A stretch of 10,495 bases of DNA, from positions 1 through 10,495 of the forward strand of contig CATPCA010000083.1 of assembly GCA_955652545.1 (NCBI GenBank). The letters run 5' to 3'. A model generated the notes under the pieces. That model searched no databases and was not told the DNA's origin. It was given only the letters and a program-made list of their open reading frames with translations. This document shows, in pieces, positions 1-7,320 of this stretch; position 1 is the stretch's first letter, and each line of letters opens with the position of its first letter. Both the position numbers and the translations under genes were made by a program. Origin of the DNA: Candidatus Dormiibacterota bacterium (GTDB taxonomy: Bacteria; Chloroflexota; Dormibacteria; UBA8260).

Positions 1-109
1 ACGTGTGCGCGGCGGCCATGCGAACGTCAGTTCGTCAGGGCAACCTTAACACGCCCTCAGACGGCCCACAAGCGGGCAGCTCTCCGCCGGTGGAGGCTGA
101 CGGCGCTGG

Positions 110-1747
110 ATGACGTTCAAGGAAAATGCGCGGATGGATGCTGAGCACAGTCGGAGGGCCACCAAGGGAGACCTGTTGAGCAGGCGCGTGGTCGTTTCAC
201 GCCGCGCCGCAGCGTTGGCATCGGTGGTGATGCTGGCGGCGACGCTGGCCCGGCTGTTGACCCTGTCGCTGCCGGCGCAACGCCTCGGCGGCGAGATCGG
301 CCTGGGCGCGCTCGGCGTGATCTATGCCGCGGTCTCGGTCCGGCTCCTGCGGCGCCACATGCGCCGCCCCAGCCTCCTCGTCATCGTCCAGGGGCTCCTG
401 CCCGCGCTGATCGCCGGCACGATGCTCGCCCTGGCAGCCGGTTATCTCGACAACATCGGGGTCATCGCGGTCCTCGTCTTCAGCGCCATCGGCGTGGCCG
501 GGTCACCGGACGCCCGAGCCGCGGCGCGCCTGGTGGCCACAGCCCTCGTCGACGGCGTATTCGCCGCCGTATGGCTGCACTGGCTGCACGGCGACACCCC
601 CACCCTCGGCGTCGCCCTGGCCTTCATGCTGGGGTTGCAGCTGGTTGTGCTGGCGCATGCTCGCGCCGCGGGGGTGGCCACCGAAGCGAAGAGCTTGAGC
701 AGTTCGGCGTATGCGGCCACCGCCGAACGCGTCGGCACGGCCATCGATGCCCTCGGCGTGACCCGGGCTGTGCTCGAGACCACGTTGCAGTCGTATCCCA
801 TGGCCACGCATGCGGCGGTGCTTCTCTACGAGCCCGCGATCGCCAGGCTGCGCCCGCTGCCGCTCTACCTCACTCCCAAGGGCGTCCGCCCGTTGGAAGC
901 CGACAACCTGGATTTCACGCTGGCGCCGGGCGAGGGGCTCGCCGGCAAGGTGTTCGCGTCGAGCCGGCCGATGCTGTGGCAGACGGCGTTCGACGTCGCC
1001 GCCGCCCAGGCGGATCTCGGTGAGCAGTCGCTCCGCCAGGTGGAGCAGTTGCGCCGCGGCGTCACCCGGTGCGCGATCGGCGCGCCCCTGATCATCGACG
1101 AGGAGGTGATCGGCGTCTACGTGATCACGTCCAACCGCCAGGAGCTGTTATGGACCGAGGACGACCTCGCGGTTGTCGCGGCGCTCGCCGGTGAGGCCGC
1201 GCGGACCATCGAACGAGCCCGCCGGTACGAGCGTGAGCTCGACCAGGCCCACCTGGACAGCATCACCGGCCTCGCCAACCATCGCCAGTTGACCCGGACG
1301 CTCGACCAGGAGGTGGCGCGGGCACGTCGGCTCAACACCTCCCTGGGCGTGGTGTTCTGTGACCTCGACCTCTTCAAGATGGTCAACGACACCTATGGAC
1401 ACGCCGAGGGTGACCGCGTGCTCACCATCCTGGCCCAGGTCTTCCAGGACTCGTTGCGGCGCGAGGATTCAGCGGCGCGCTACGGTGGCGACGAGTTCGT
1501 CTGCGTGCTCCCCGGGGCTGACCGTGAGGAGTCGGACGCGATCGGCCGGCGCATCAGTCTGTCATTCGAATCGCGGGTGCGCGACGACCGGGAGCTGGCC
1601 AAGGCCGGCCTGACCATCTCCTGCGGCGTGGCCATCTTCCCGGACGACGCCGATGACGCCGGCTCGTTGCTGCAGCACGCGGACGCCGCCATGCGGCTGG
1701 TCAAGGTGCACCATCGCGGCGCTCCGGCCGGCGCCCAGCCGGGCTGA
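110..1747 (+). CDS. Membrane-anchored GAF-GGDEF diguanylate cyclase
   Basis: Predicted to make cyclic di-GMP from two GTP at the inner face of the membrane. About six hydrophobic segments (residues 35-55, 61-80, 88-111, 114-131, 141-159, 166-184) form an integral membrane sensor. A GAF-like domain follows (about 205-370), then a short linker helix and the GGDEF domain (about 380-540). The domain opens with DSITGLANHRQL, has the metal-binding FCDLDLF stretch (D418, D420) and an intact active-site GGDEF at 459-463. R450-x-x-D453 lies exactly five residues before GGDEF, which is the product-inhibition I-site. All key residues are present, so an active, feedback-inhibited enzyme is expected. There is no EAL domain. 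The ATG at 110 has GGAGG at 92-96, rather far upstream; the ATG at 134, after AAGGAAAA, is an equally good start. The ligands of the membrane and GAF parts are unknown. Confidence 0.9.
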   Translation: MTFKENARMDAEHSRRATKGDLLSRRVVVSRRAAALASVVMLAATLARLLTLSLPAQRLGGEIGLGALGVIYAAVSVRLLRRHMRRPSLLVIVQGLLPALIAGTMLALAAGYLDNIGVIAVLVFSAIGVAGSPDARAAARLVATALVDGVFAAVWLHWLHGDTPTLGVALAFMLGLQLVVLAHARAAGVATEAKSLSSSAYAATAERVGTAIDALGVTRAVLETTLQSYPMATHAAVLLYEPAIARLRPLPLYLTPKGVRPLEADNLDFTLAPGEGLAGKVFASSRPMLWQTAFDVAAAQADLGEQSLRQVEQLRRGVTRCAIGAPLIIDEEVIGVYVITSNRQELLWTEDDLAVVAALAGEAARTIERARRYERELDQAHLDSITGLANHRQLTRTLDQEVARARRLNTSLGVVFCDLDLFKMVNDTYGHAEGDRVLTILAQVFQDSLRREDSAARYGGDEFVCVLPGADREESDAIGRRISLSFESRVRDDRELAKAGLTISCGVAIFPDDADDAGSLLQHADAAMRLVKVHHRGAPAGAQPG

Positions 1748-1825
1748 CAGCTGCGACGCGCTCGCGGGGCTGGCATCCGCGGCGACGCCGTATCGTGAGG
1801 CGCTTCATGCAGGTTGTTGACGGCG

Positions 1826-3505
1826 ATGGCTGAGGCCCCGGTCGCGGAGCGGTCCGCAAGGCCGGGCGCTGTCGACGACGTGGGCGTCGCCGACGTGAAG
1901 ATCGGACGCTTCGACTACAAGTGGGTCGCGCTCGCCGTGGTGCTCTGCGGCACGATCATGACGATCCTCGATTCGACCATCGTCAACATCGCCATCCCGA
2001 CGTTGCAGCACGACCTGAATGCGGGCAGCTACACGGCGATCGCCTGGGTCGTCACCGGCTACCTGCTCGCCCAGGGTGCAGTGATCCCTCTGACCGGTTG
2101 GGCCACCGACCGATGGGGGACCAAGCGGCTCTACCTCATCACCATCGTGATGTTCACGGTCGCGTCGATGCTGTGTGGGGTCTCGCAGAACCTCGGCGAG
2201 CTGATCTTCTTCCGGGTGCTCCAGGGCATCGGCGGCGGCATGCTGATGCCCATCGGTATGACCATCATCCTGCAGGCTGTGGGCCCGCAGAACATGGGCA
2301 AGGTCATGGGCATCTTCGGCGTCCCGATGCTCATCGCGCCGGCCGTCGGGCCCGTCCTCGGCGGTTGGTTCGTCCAGGACTTCAGCTGGCGGCTGATCTT
2401 CTACGTCAACGTGCCCATCGGCATCGTCGGCTTCATCGCAGCGGCACGGTTCCTGCGAGAGACGCACCGCACCGCGGGGCTCCGGCTGGATCTCCTCGGG
2501 CTGCTGACCGGCGTCCCCGCAGTCCTCGCGCTGATGTATGCCGTCGACCGCAGCACCGAGCTCGGCTGGTCGTCCGCTCTGGTGGTGTCGCTGCTGGTGG
2601 CCAGCGGCCTGCTGATGACAGCATTCATCGCGCGCCAGCTCCGCGCCCGCGAGCCGCTCCTGCAACTCTCCCTTTTCAAGGATCGCACCTTCTCGTGGTC
2701 GATGGCGCTGAGCTTCATCGTCGTGACCGCCCTGTTCGGCACCATGCTGCTGCTCCCGCTGTACCTGCAGGAGGTGCATGGTTACAACGCCATCGAGACC
2801 GGGCTGCTCCTCCTGCCCCAGGCCATCATGGCGGCGATCTCCATGCCGCTGGGGGGATTTCTCACCGACCGGATCGGTCCGAAATGGGTGGTCGCGACGG
2901 GAATGGTCCTGCTGACCATCGGAAGCGTCGTGCTGGCGCAGATCCATTACGACTCGTCCAACCTGCTGGTCATCGGCGCGCTGATGCTGCGTGGGTTTGC
3001 GATGGGTTTCGCCATGATGCCCACGATGTCGGCGGCGATGGCGCGGGTGCCGCGGCGCTACACCTCACGGGCGTCGAGCATCACCAACACACTGCAGCGC
3101 GTGTCGTCGTCGGTGGGGATCGCCATCCTCGTCACCATCCTCGCCGGCCAGTTCGGGGGCGCGGCCAAGGCGACCAGCTGCGCACCGTCCGCGACGGTGG
3201 TCACGGCGGCGGCGCAGGTCCTGCATCAACCGCAGCTCACCGCCCAGCAGTACTGCGCGTACCTGCAGCAGAAGATCGCCAGCTCATCGGCCCAGGAAAG
3301 CTCGGGCAGCGTCCAACCGAGCACGGGCAACACGCTGCTCGACTCGTTCAATCACCAGTACGCGGGCAACGTCTTCAGCGACGCGTTCGACCGCACCTTC
3401 GTGGTCATCGCCGTCCTGTCGTTCATCGGCATCTTCCCCGCCTTCTTCCTGAAGCGACCGGATCCGCAGGCTCGCCAGGCTGCGCCCGCGGTGATCGCAG
3501 CCTGA
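1826..3505 (+). CDS. DHA2-family (EmrB/QacA type) MFS multidrug exporter
   Basis: A proton-driven efflux permease of the 14-helix drug:H+ antiporter-2 family, 559 residues from this ATG. Family motifs are clear: LDSTIVNIAIPTL in helix 1 (residues 48-60), motif A GWATDRWGTKR between helices 2 and 3 (91-101) and antiporter motif C around GPVLGGW (175-181), with a second motif A-like GGFLTDRIG near 343-351. The extracytoplasmic loop before the last helix is long (about 442-522) and holds two cysteines, C452 and C477, that could form a disulfide. The tail is basic. Two TTG codons at 1814 and 1817 are in frame and could extend the protein by three or four residues; the ATG was chosen as the stronger start codon. 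It lies 78 bases after the cyclase gene on the same strand, with no evident link in function. No regulator or membrane-fusion partner is adjacent. The substrate cannot be read from sequence. Confidence 0.9.
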   Translation: MAEAPVAERSARPGAVDDVGVADVKIGRFDYKWVALAVVLCGTIMTILDSTIVNIAIPTLQHDLNAGSYTAIAWVVTGYLLAQGAVIPLTGWATDRWGTKRLYLITIVMFTVASMLCGVSQNLGELIFFRVLQGIGGGMLMPIGMTIILQAVGPQNMGKVMGIFGVPMLIAPAVGPVLGGWFVQDFSWRLIFYVNVPIGIVGFIAAARFLRETHRTAGLRLDLLGLLTGVPAVLALMYAVDRSTELGWSSALVVSLLVASGLLMTAFIARQLRAREPLLQLSLFKDRTFSWSMALSFIVVTALFGTMLLLPLYLQEVHGYNAIETGLLLLPQAIMAAISMPLGGFLTDRIGPKWVVATGMVLLTIGSVVLAQIHYDSSNLLVIGALMLRGFAMGFAMMPTMSAAMARVPRRYTSRASSITNTLQRVSSSVGIAILVTILAGQFGGAAKATSCAPSATVVTAAAQVLHQPQLTAQQYCAYLQQKIASSSAQESSGSVQPSTGNTLLDSFNHQYAGNVFSDAFDRTFVVIAVLSFIGIFPAFFLKRPDPQARQAAPAVIAA

Positions 3506-3519
3506 GCGACCGTGCTCAG
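3502..3519. terminator. Hairpin formed by two convergent stop codons
   Basis: A perfect six-base inverted repeat, CTGAGC-gaccgt-GCTCAG. Its left arm contains the TGA of the exporter gene (3503-3505) and its right arm contains the TGA of accA on the other strand (3516-3518). The genes end ten bases apart, so this is the only space for a shared bidirectional terminator. No T-run follows on either side, so intrinsic termination is uncertain. Confidence 0.35.
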
Positions 3520-4334
3520 TCGGCGGCGGCGCGGTAGCGAGCGATCCGCGTGCGGACCAGCGTCTGCGCATCGACGGCGCAGAGCTCGTCGAGGTGGCGG
3601 ACCACGGCGCCGCGCAGGGCACCGATCGTCACCTCGGGATGGGCATGCGCGCCGGGCAGCGGCTCGGGGATCAGCTCGTCGACCAGCCCGATCTCATACG
3701 CGGTATCGACGCCCGGCCGCAACGCCGCAGCCGCCCGTCCGCGCTGGCCGGCGTCGCGGTACAGGATGGCTGCGCATGTCTCCGGCGGGGCGACGGTGTA
3801 CACCGCGTTCTCCAGCGCCAGCACCCGGTCGGCGACGGCGAGCGCCAGCGCTCCGCCTGAACCGCCTTCGCTGAGCACCACGCTCACCACCGGCACACGC
3901 AGCTCCAGCATGGTGATCAGCGACTCGGCGATCGCCCAGGCCTGGCCGCGCTCCTCGGCGGCCACACCGGCGTGCGCTGCCGGTGTGTCGACCAGGCAGA
4001 CGACGGGCATTCCGAACTTCTCCGCGGTGCGCATGAGGCGCTGCGCCTTGCGATAGCCCTCGGGGTGGGGCATGCCGAAGTTGTGAACCGCCCGGCTGAT
4101 GGCGTCGGTGCCCTTCTCCTGGCCGACGACCATCACCCAGCGCTCGTCGAGTCGGGCCGGTCCACCCACCACGGCGCGGTCGTCGCCGAACAGCCTGTCG
4201 CCGCGCATCTCGGTCCAGTCGGTGAAGGCGCCGGCGATGACCTGCAGCGCACGCGGTCGGGCCGGGTTGCGGGCCAGCTCGACGGCCGCGAACGCAACGC
4301 GTTCGCGTTCCGCCGTCTGTGTGGCGATGGTCAT
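3516..4334 (-). CDS. accA: Acetyl-CoA carboxylase carboxyltransferase subunit alpha
   Basis: Alpha half of the carboxyltransferase that moves CO2 from biotin to acetyl-CoA, giving malonyl-CoA for fatty acid synthesis. The product has 272 residues against about 319 in E. coli; the N-terminal region is short but the crotonase-like core is complete. Visible motifs: GHNFGMPHPEGYRKA-like stretch around 84-97, AAEERGQ at 125-131, and the oxyanion-hole loop SEGGSGGA at 155-162. The usual DTPGAYPG reads DTPAAHAG (116-123), a notable local change. The start is fixed by context: ATG 4334-4332 overlaps the accD stop TGA 4333-4331 as ATGA, with a G-rich ribosome site (GGGGG, about 4340-4344 on this strand). 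A longer frame reaching 4742 merely runs through accD in another frame. The biotin carrier and biotin carboxylase genes are not in the window. Confidence 0.95.
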   Translation of the reverse strand: MTIATQTAERERVAFAAVELARNPARPRALQVIAGAFTDWTEMRGDRLFGDDRAVVGGPARLDERWVMVVGQEKGTDAISRAVHNFGMPHPEGYRKAQRLMRTAEKFGMPVVCLVDTPAAHAGVAAEERGQAWAIAESLITMLELRVPVVSVVLSEGGSGGALALAVADRVLALENAVYTVAPPETCAAILYRDAGQRGRAAAALRPGVDTAYEIGLVDELIPEPLPGAHAHPEVTIGALRGAVVRHLDELCAVDAQTLVRTRIARYRAAAD

Positions 4335-5179
4335 CGATGCCCCCAGAACGCCATCAGCAGCCGGGACACGGTGTCGCGCAGCAGGGCCCGCTCGACGACG
4401 GCGTCGACCATCCCGTGGGCGAGGAGGAACTCCGACGTCTGGAAGCCTTCCGGCAGCTTGTCGTACGTCGCCTGCTCGATGACCCGCCCGCCGGCGAACC
4501 CGATGCGCGCGTGGGGCTCCGCGAGGATCGCGTCCGCCTGCACAGCGAACGACGCGGTCACCCCGCCGAAGCACGGGTCGGCAAGGACCGAAACATAGGG
4601 CAACCCGGCGCGGGCGACGGCGACGACACCGGCCGAGCAGCGGGCCATCTGGGCCAGCGATGCGATCCCCTCCTGCATCCGCGCTCCGCCGGAGGTGCAC
4701 ACGGCCACCAGGCCGCGCTGCTCGGCGACCGCAAGGTCGCATGCACGTGCGAACTGCTCGCCGGCCGCGCTGCCGAGCGACCCGCCGAGGAAGCCGAAGT
4801 CCATGCAGGCGAGCACCACGGGGACGCCGTCCATGGCCGCGCGGGCCACCACGAAGGTCTCATCGAGCCGGGTTCGCTCCCGAGCCTCGGCCACTCGGGA
4901 CGGGTAGGGGACGCCGTCGTCGAATCCGAGTGGATCGCGGTCGGGGATCTGCATCTGGACGACGTCGACGCTGCCCGAGTCGCCCAGCTGGGCGAGACGG
5001 GTCATCGCCGGGACGACGGCGTGCCGGCCGCAGTCCGGGCAGACTCTGAGGTGCTTTTCGAACCGGGCCTCGCCGAAACGCCGGCCGCAGCCCCGGCACT
5101 CCACGGTGCCGGCCGGCGCAACCGGACGCAGCTTGGGGCCGGGAGCGGCGAGCGGACGGGCGGCGTCGCGCCGCCGCAT
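4331..5179 (-). CDS. accD: Acetyl-CoA carboxylase carboxyltransferase subunit beta (zinc-binding)
   Basis: Beta half of the carboxyltransferase, partner of the AccA encoded directly downstream. The product has 282 residues (E. coli about 304). The N-terminal zinc ribbon is intact: C28-x2-C31-x15-C47-x2-C50, the same spacing as in E. coli. The catalytic core shows FLGGSLGS near 130-137, the oxyanion-hole loop SGGARMQEG at 163-171, then GGVTASFA and GRVIEQ near the C-terminal third. The start ATG 5179-5177 overlaps the fabH stop TGA 5181-5179 as ATGA, so translation is probably coupled; an in-frame ATG 24 bases further upstream (5203) is possible but lies inside fabH. The tail FWGHR ends in the accA start. 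The middle gene of a three-gene operon. Confidence 0.95.
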   Translation of the reverse strand: MRRRDAARPLAAPGPKLRPVAPAGTVECRGCGRRFGEARFEKHLRVCPDCGRHAVVPAMTRLAQLGDSGSVDVVQMQIPDRDPLGFDDGVPYPSRVAEARERTRLDETFVVARAAMDGVPVVLACMDFGFLGGSLGSAAGEQFARACDLAVAEQRGLVAVCTSGGARMQEGIASLAQMARCSAGVVAVARAGLPYVSVLADPCFGGVTASFAVQADAILAEPHARIGFAGGRVIEQATYDKLPEGFQTSEFLLAHGMVDAVVERALLRDTVSRLLMAFWGHR

Positions 5180-6204
5180 CACCGGGTTGGGGTACCGGTC
5201 CATTCCAAGGCCATGCCGCCCCATGTGATACCGCTGCCGAACGCGACGCTGACGATCCGCTGGCCCGCCTTCAGCCGGCCGGCCGCGGCCGCCTCGTGGA
5301 GCGCGATCGGGATCGATGCGGCACTGGTGTTGCCGACCCGGTCGACGTTGACGATCACCCGGTCCATGGAAACACCGACCCGCTTGGCGGCGGCCTCGAT
5401 GATGCGCAGGTTGGCCTGGTGGGGGATGAACCAGTCCACGTCGTCGCCACTCCACCCGGCGTCGGCACAGACCTTTAGCGCCATGTCGGTCAGCCGCTCC
5501 ACCGCCGAACGGAACGTGCCGCGGCCGGCCATCCGGATCGCCTCCTTGCCGCCCTCCTCACCGGGCTGGGTGCCGAAGTAGATGAGGTCGGCGTCAGCCC
5601 CATCCGCAGCCAACCGTATGGCGCGGATCCCGCCGCCCTCCCCGGCTCCCACGACAGCAGCCGCGGCACCATCGCCGAACAGGACGCATGTGCTCCGGTC
5701 CGTGTAGTCGACCAGTGTCGTCAGCGCCTCGGATGCCACCACCAGCACGGTCCGGACCGTGCGCGCCCGGATCATCGCGTCCGCGATGGAGAGCGCATAG
5801 ATGAAGCCGGAACAGGCGGCGTTGATGTCGAAGGCGGCCATCCCAGCCAGGCCGAGCCGCCGCTGGATGAGACAGGCCGTCGACGGCAGCCTGGTCTCGG
5901 CGCTGCAGGTGGCCACGATGATGGCATCGGGGACAGGACCGCCGGCCTCCTGCAGGGCGTCAGCCGCAGCGCGGGCGCCCATCGACGAGGCTGTCTCGCC
6001 CGGCCCCACCCGGTGGCGCTCTCGGATCCCGGTGCGCTCCATGATCCAGGTGTCCGAGGTCTCGACCATCGCCTCCATGTCGGCGTTGGTCAGCACGCCG
6101 GCGGGGAGGTATGAGCCGAGCGAGAGGATCTGGGCAACCGGCGCGGCCGGTCCGCCCGTCGCCGCCGCGTCGATCGTGGCTTGGGGCAGTGGGGCGGTGG
6201 GCAT
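5179..6204 (-). CDS. fabH: 3-oxoacyl-ACP synthase III (KAS III)
   Basis: Condenses an acyl-CoA primer with malonyl-ACP, the first chain-building step of type II fatty acid synthesis; it uses the malonyl unit made by the enzyme whose subunits are encoded downstream. The 341-residue thiolase-fold protein has the full catalytic triad: C131 in NAACSGF, H262 in PHQANLRI, and N292 in VGNTSAAS. Spacing between these residues matches E. coli FabH (C112, H244, N274) within one residue. WIMERTGIRERH (53-64) and the C-terminal GSGITWGGMAL are also typical. About 22 residues precede the usual family start; no alternative start codon lies between, so the ATG at 6204 is kept. No strong ribosome site precedes it. 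It heads the operon fabH-accD-accA. Primer preference (acetyl or branched) cannot be read reliably. Confidence 0.95.
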   Translation of the reverse strand: MPTAPLPQATIDAAATGGPAAPVAQILSLGSYLPAGVLTNADMEAMVETSDTWIMERTGIRERHRVGPGETASSMGARAAADALQEAGGPVPDAIIVATCSAETRLPSTACLIQRRLGLAGMAAFDINAACSGFIYALSIADAMIRARTVRTVLVVASEALTTLVDYTDRSTCVLFGDGAAAAVVGAGEGGGIRAIRLAADGADADLIYFGTQPGEEGGKEAIRMAGRGTFRSAVERLTDMALKVCADAGWSGDDVDWFIPHQANLRIIEAAAKRVGVSMDRVIVNVDRVGNTSAASIPIALHEAAAAGRLKAGQRIVSVAFGSGITWGGMALEWTGTPTR

Positions 6205-6226
6205 CGTGCGTCTACAAGCCTACCGG

Positions 6227-6270
6227 TCGCTGCGGCGTTACGGTGCGCAGGGCGCCACCTCGCTGCGGCG
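6227..6270. repeat. Pair of 11-base direct repeats in divergent intergenic region
   Basis: TCGCTGCGGCG occurs exactly at 6227-6237 and again at 6260-6270. The starts are 33 bases apart, close to three helical turns. Both copies lie in the 85-base gap between the divergent fabH and the membrane-protein gene at 6290. That spacing and position would suit an operator for a dimeric or cooperative regulator, but chance similarity in GC-rich DNA, or low-complexity coding if the downstream gene starts at 6206, is also possible. Confidence 0.4.
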
Positions 6271-6276
6271 ACGTTG

Positions 6277-6282
6277 TATCTT
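6277..6282 (+). promoter_or_regulatory. Possible -10 element for a leaderless transcript
   Basis: TATCTT sits in an unusually T-rich patch within GC-rich DNA. Its end is seven bases before the GTG at 6290, which would make the message of the membrane-protein gene nearly leaderless. No convincing -35 hexamer is visible, so this is weak. Confidence 0.25.
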
Positions 6283-6289
6283 TTTGCCC

Positions 6290-6715
6290 GTGCATTTCAT
6301 CGCCAGCACCGGCAGCGCTTTCGCGATCAACGGCTTCGCCGGCCTGACGGGCGCGCAGATTCTCAGCTTCTGGCTGTCGTTCATCCTCTTCAACGGCTAC
6401 GTGGTGCTCGAGGTGGCGTCGCTGGCCGCGTTCTACTTCGCCGCGCGCCCGCGATCCGGGCGGCCCAACCCGGCGGCGATCTGGTACTTCATCGCCTCGC
6501 TCCTCGTGGTGATCTCGTTCATCTCGACGGTATGGGGCGCCCCCGCAGAGAAGACGTTCCTGGACGACAGCGGTACCTACCTGGCCGTCGGCGCCCGAAC
6601 GGTCAAGGTGTTCATCGGCATCGGCTTCGCCGGCGTCGCCGTCATGTGCATGCTGATCGGTGCCGTCGAGACGGCCCGGCGCAAGAAGGCGGCGCAGCAG
6701 ACCGTGGTGATCTGA
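6290..6715 (+). CDS. Small three-helix membrane protein, function unknown
   Basis: Encodes 141 residues from a GTG start; I do not recognise a family. Hydrophobic segments lie at about 22-50, 62-83 and 104-127. The loop after the first helix (RPRSGRPNP) and the tail (ARRKKAAQQ) are basic, while the loop after the second helix is acidic (EKTFLDDSG). By the positive-inside rule this puts the N-terminus outside and the C-terminus inside. GTG at 6290 is chosen because the hydrophobic protein begins there and a TATCTT element lies at 6277-6282, which would put transcription start nearly on the start codon. A GTG at 6206 in the same frame would add 28 residues rich in arginine, which look like non-coding translation. 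It is divergent from fabH and ends 3 bases from the stop of the opposing gene. Confidence 0.7.
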   Translation: MHFIASTGSAFAINGFAGLTGAQILSFWLSFILFNGYVVLEVASLAAFYFAARPRSGRPNPAAIWYFIASLLVVISFISTVWGAPAEKTFLDDSGTYLAVGARTVKVFIGIGFAGVAVMCMLIGAVETARRKKAAQQTVVI

Positions 6716-6718
6716 CGG

Positions 6719-7219
6719 TCAGCGCGTCGCGAAGCTGAGCATCGCCGCCGGGTTGATCAGGGCGAACGGGCGCTGAACGGTGTGGGTCTCCGAATCCATG
6801 GCGGTGATCCACAGGGCTGAGACGTTGGTGACAGCGATGAAGTCGCCCGGGAACCGTTCGAGCTGGTCCTGGAGGCTGTGCCGGGGCTCGAGGTGCACGT
6901 CCCCGATCAGGGAGAACGCCTGTGTGTTGATGGCCGCCGGGGTGGCGACCTTCTCGCGCCAAAGCGCAGGGTTGCCGTCACCGGCGTCGTCGAGGGGACA
7001 GATCATCGCTGTGGCCGTCTTGGTCACCGTCACCAATCGCTCGCCGCGACCGAGGATCGGGTAACTGCCCGACATCGGCTCGGCCCGTGCGTTGCGCAGC
7101 AGGAGAAAGTCGCCGAAGCGATTGATGGCGTCACTGACCCGGTCCGGTCGGTCGGTCTCCAACTCACCGGTGACCTTGATGTACGTCGAGTAGACCTCGA
7201 GGGTCCGCCAATCGCTCAT
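6719..7219 (-). CDS. Soluble protein with two copies of one motif, function unknown
   Basis: A 166-residue protein with no signal peptide or membrane helix. It contains two copies of one motif. Copy one covers about residues 12-48, with VTGELE, then RF at 34-35, GDF at 36-38 and N43. Copy two covers about 100-137, with IGDVHLE, then RF at 122-123, GDF at 125-127 and N132. The distance from the leading Gly (G18, G106) to RF is 16 in both, and from GDF to Asn is 7 in both; copy two has one extra proline. Each copy is followed by a hydrophobic beta-like stretch (RLVTVTKTATAMI; RPFALINPAAMLSF). The pattern recalls small beta-rich domains of unknown function seen in Chloroflexota proteins (perhaps DUF6812, from memory and unconfirmed). 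It is divergent from the cytochrome block and shares its upstream region. Confidence 0.75.
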   Translation of the reverse strand: MSDWRTLEVYSTYIKVTGELETDRPDRVSDAINRFGDFLLLRNARAEPMSGSYPILGRGERLVTVTKTATAMICPLDDAGDGNPALWREKVATPAAINTQAFSLIGDVHLEPRHSLQDQLERFPGDFIAVTNVSALWITAMDSETHTVQRPFALINPAAMLSFATR

Positions 7220-7320
7220 GGCGGCGCTGACGGTAGCAGGGTGGTGCCGGCTGCCCGGCTCGCTGCCAGAGGCATGCGGGCGCGATCGTCGCTTATCCTG
7301 TGCGCCGTCGCGCCGGGGGT

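Noticed and set aside
1..109. Possible divergent gene start on the minus strand (ATG at 19) and a CGAAC-GTCA-GTTCG hairpin at 21-34
   Set aside because: Only six codons lie inside the window and the five-base hairpin is small enough to arise by chance; neither can be supported.
1748..1825. Terminator or promoter between the cyclase and exporter genes
   Set aside because: No stable inverted repeat with a T-run and no promoter pair could be made out in this gap.
1805..2947. 380-codon open frame on the minus strand
   Set aside because: It is antisense to the exporter gene; its product is mostly His, Asp, Gln, Arg and Glu with no domain, typical of a reverse frame in GC-rich DNA.
1921..3537. 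538-codon open frame on the plus strand
   Set aside because: Another frame over the exporter gene; Arg/His/Pro/Ala-rich with no hydrophobic helices, while the overlapping frame has all MFS motifs.
4335..4742. Upstream extension of accA to 4742
   Set aside because: This part is the accD coding region read in another frame; the ATGA overlap at 4331-4334 and the AccA family start fix the shorter gene.
4319..5581. 420-codon open frame on the plus strand
   Set aside because: Antisense to accD and fabH; low-complexity Gly/Arg/Ala product and no ribosome site.
5801..6289. Long N-terminal extension of the three-helix membrane protein
   Set aside because: It runs antisense through fabH; the hydrophobic, plausible protein begins only at about 6290.
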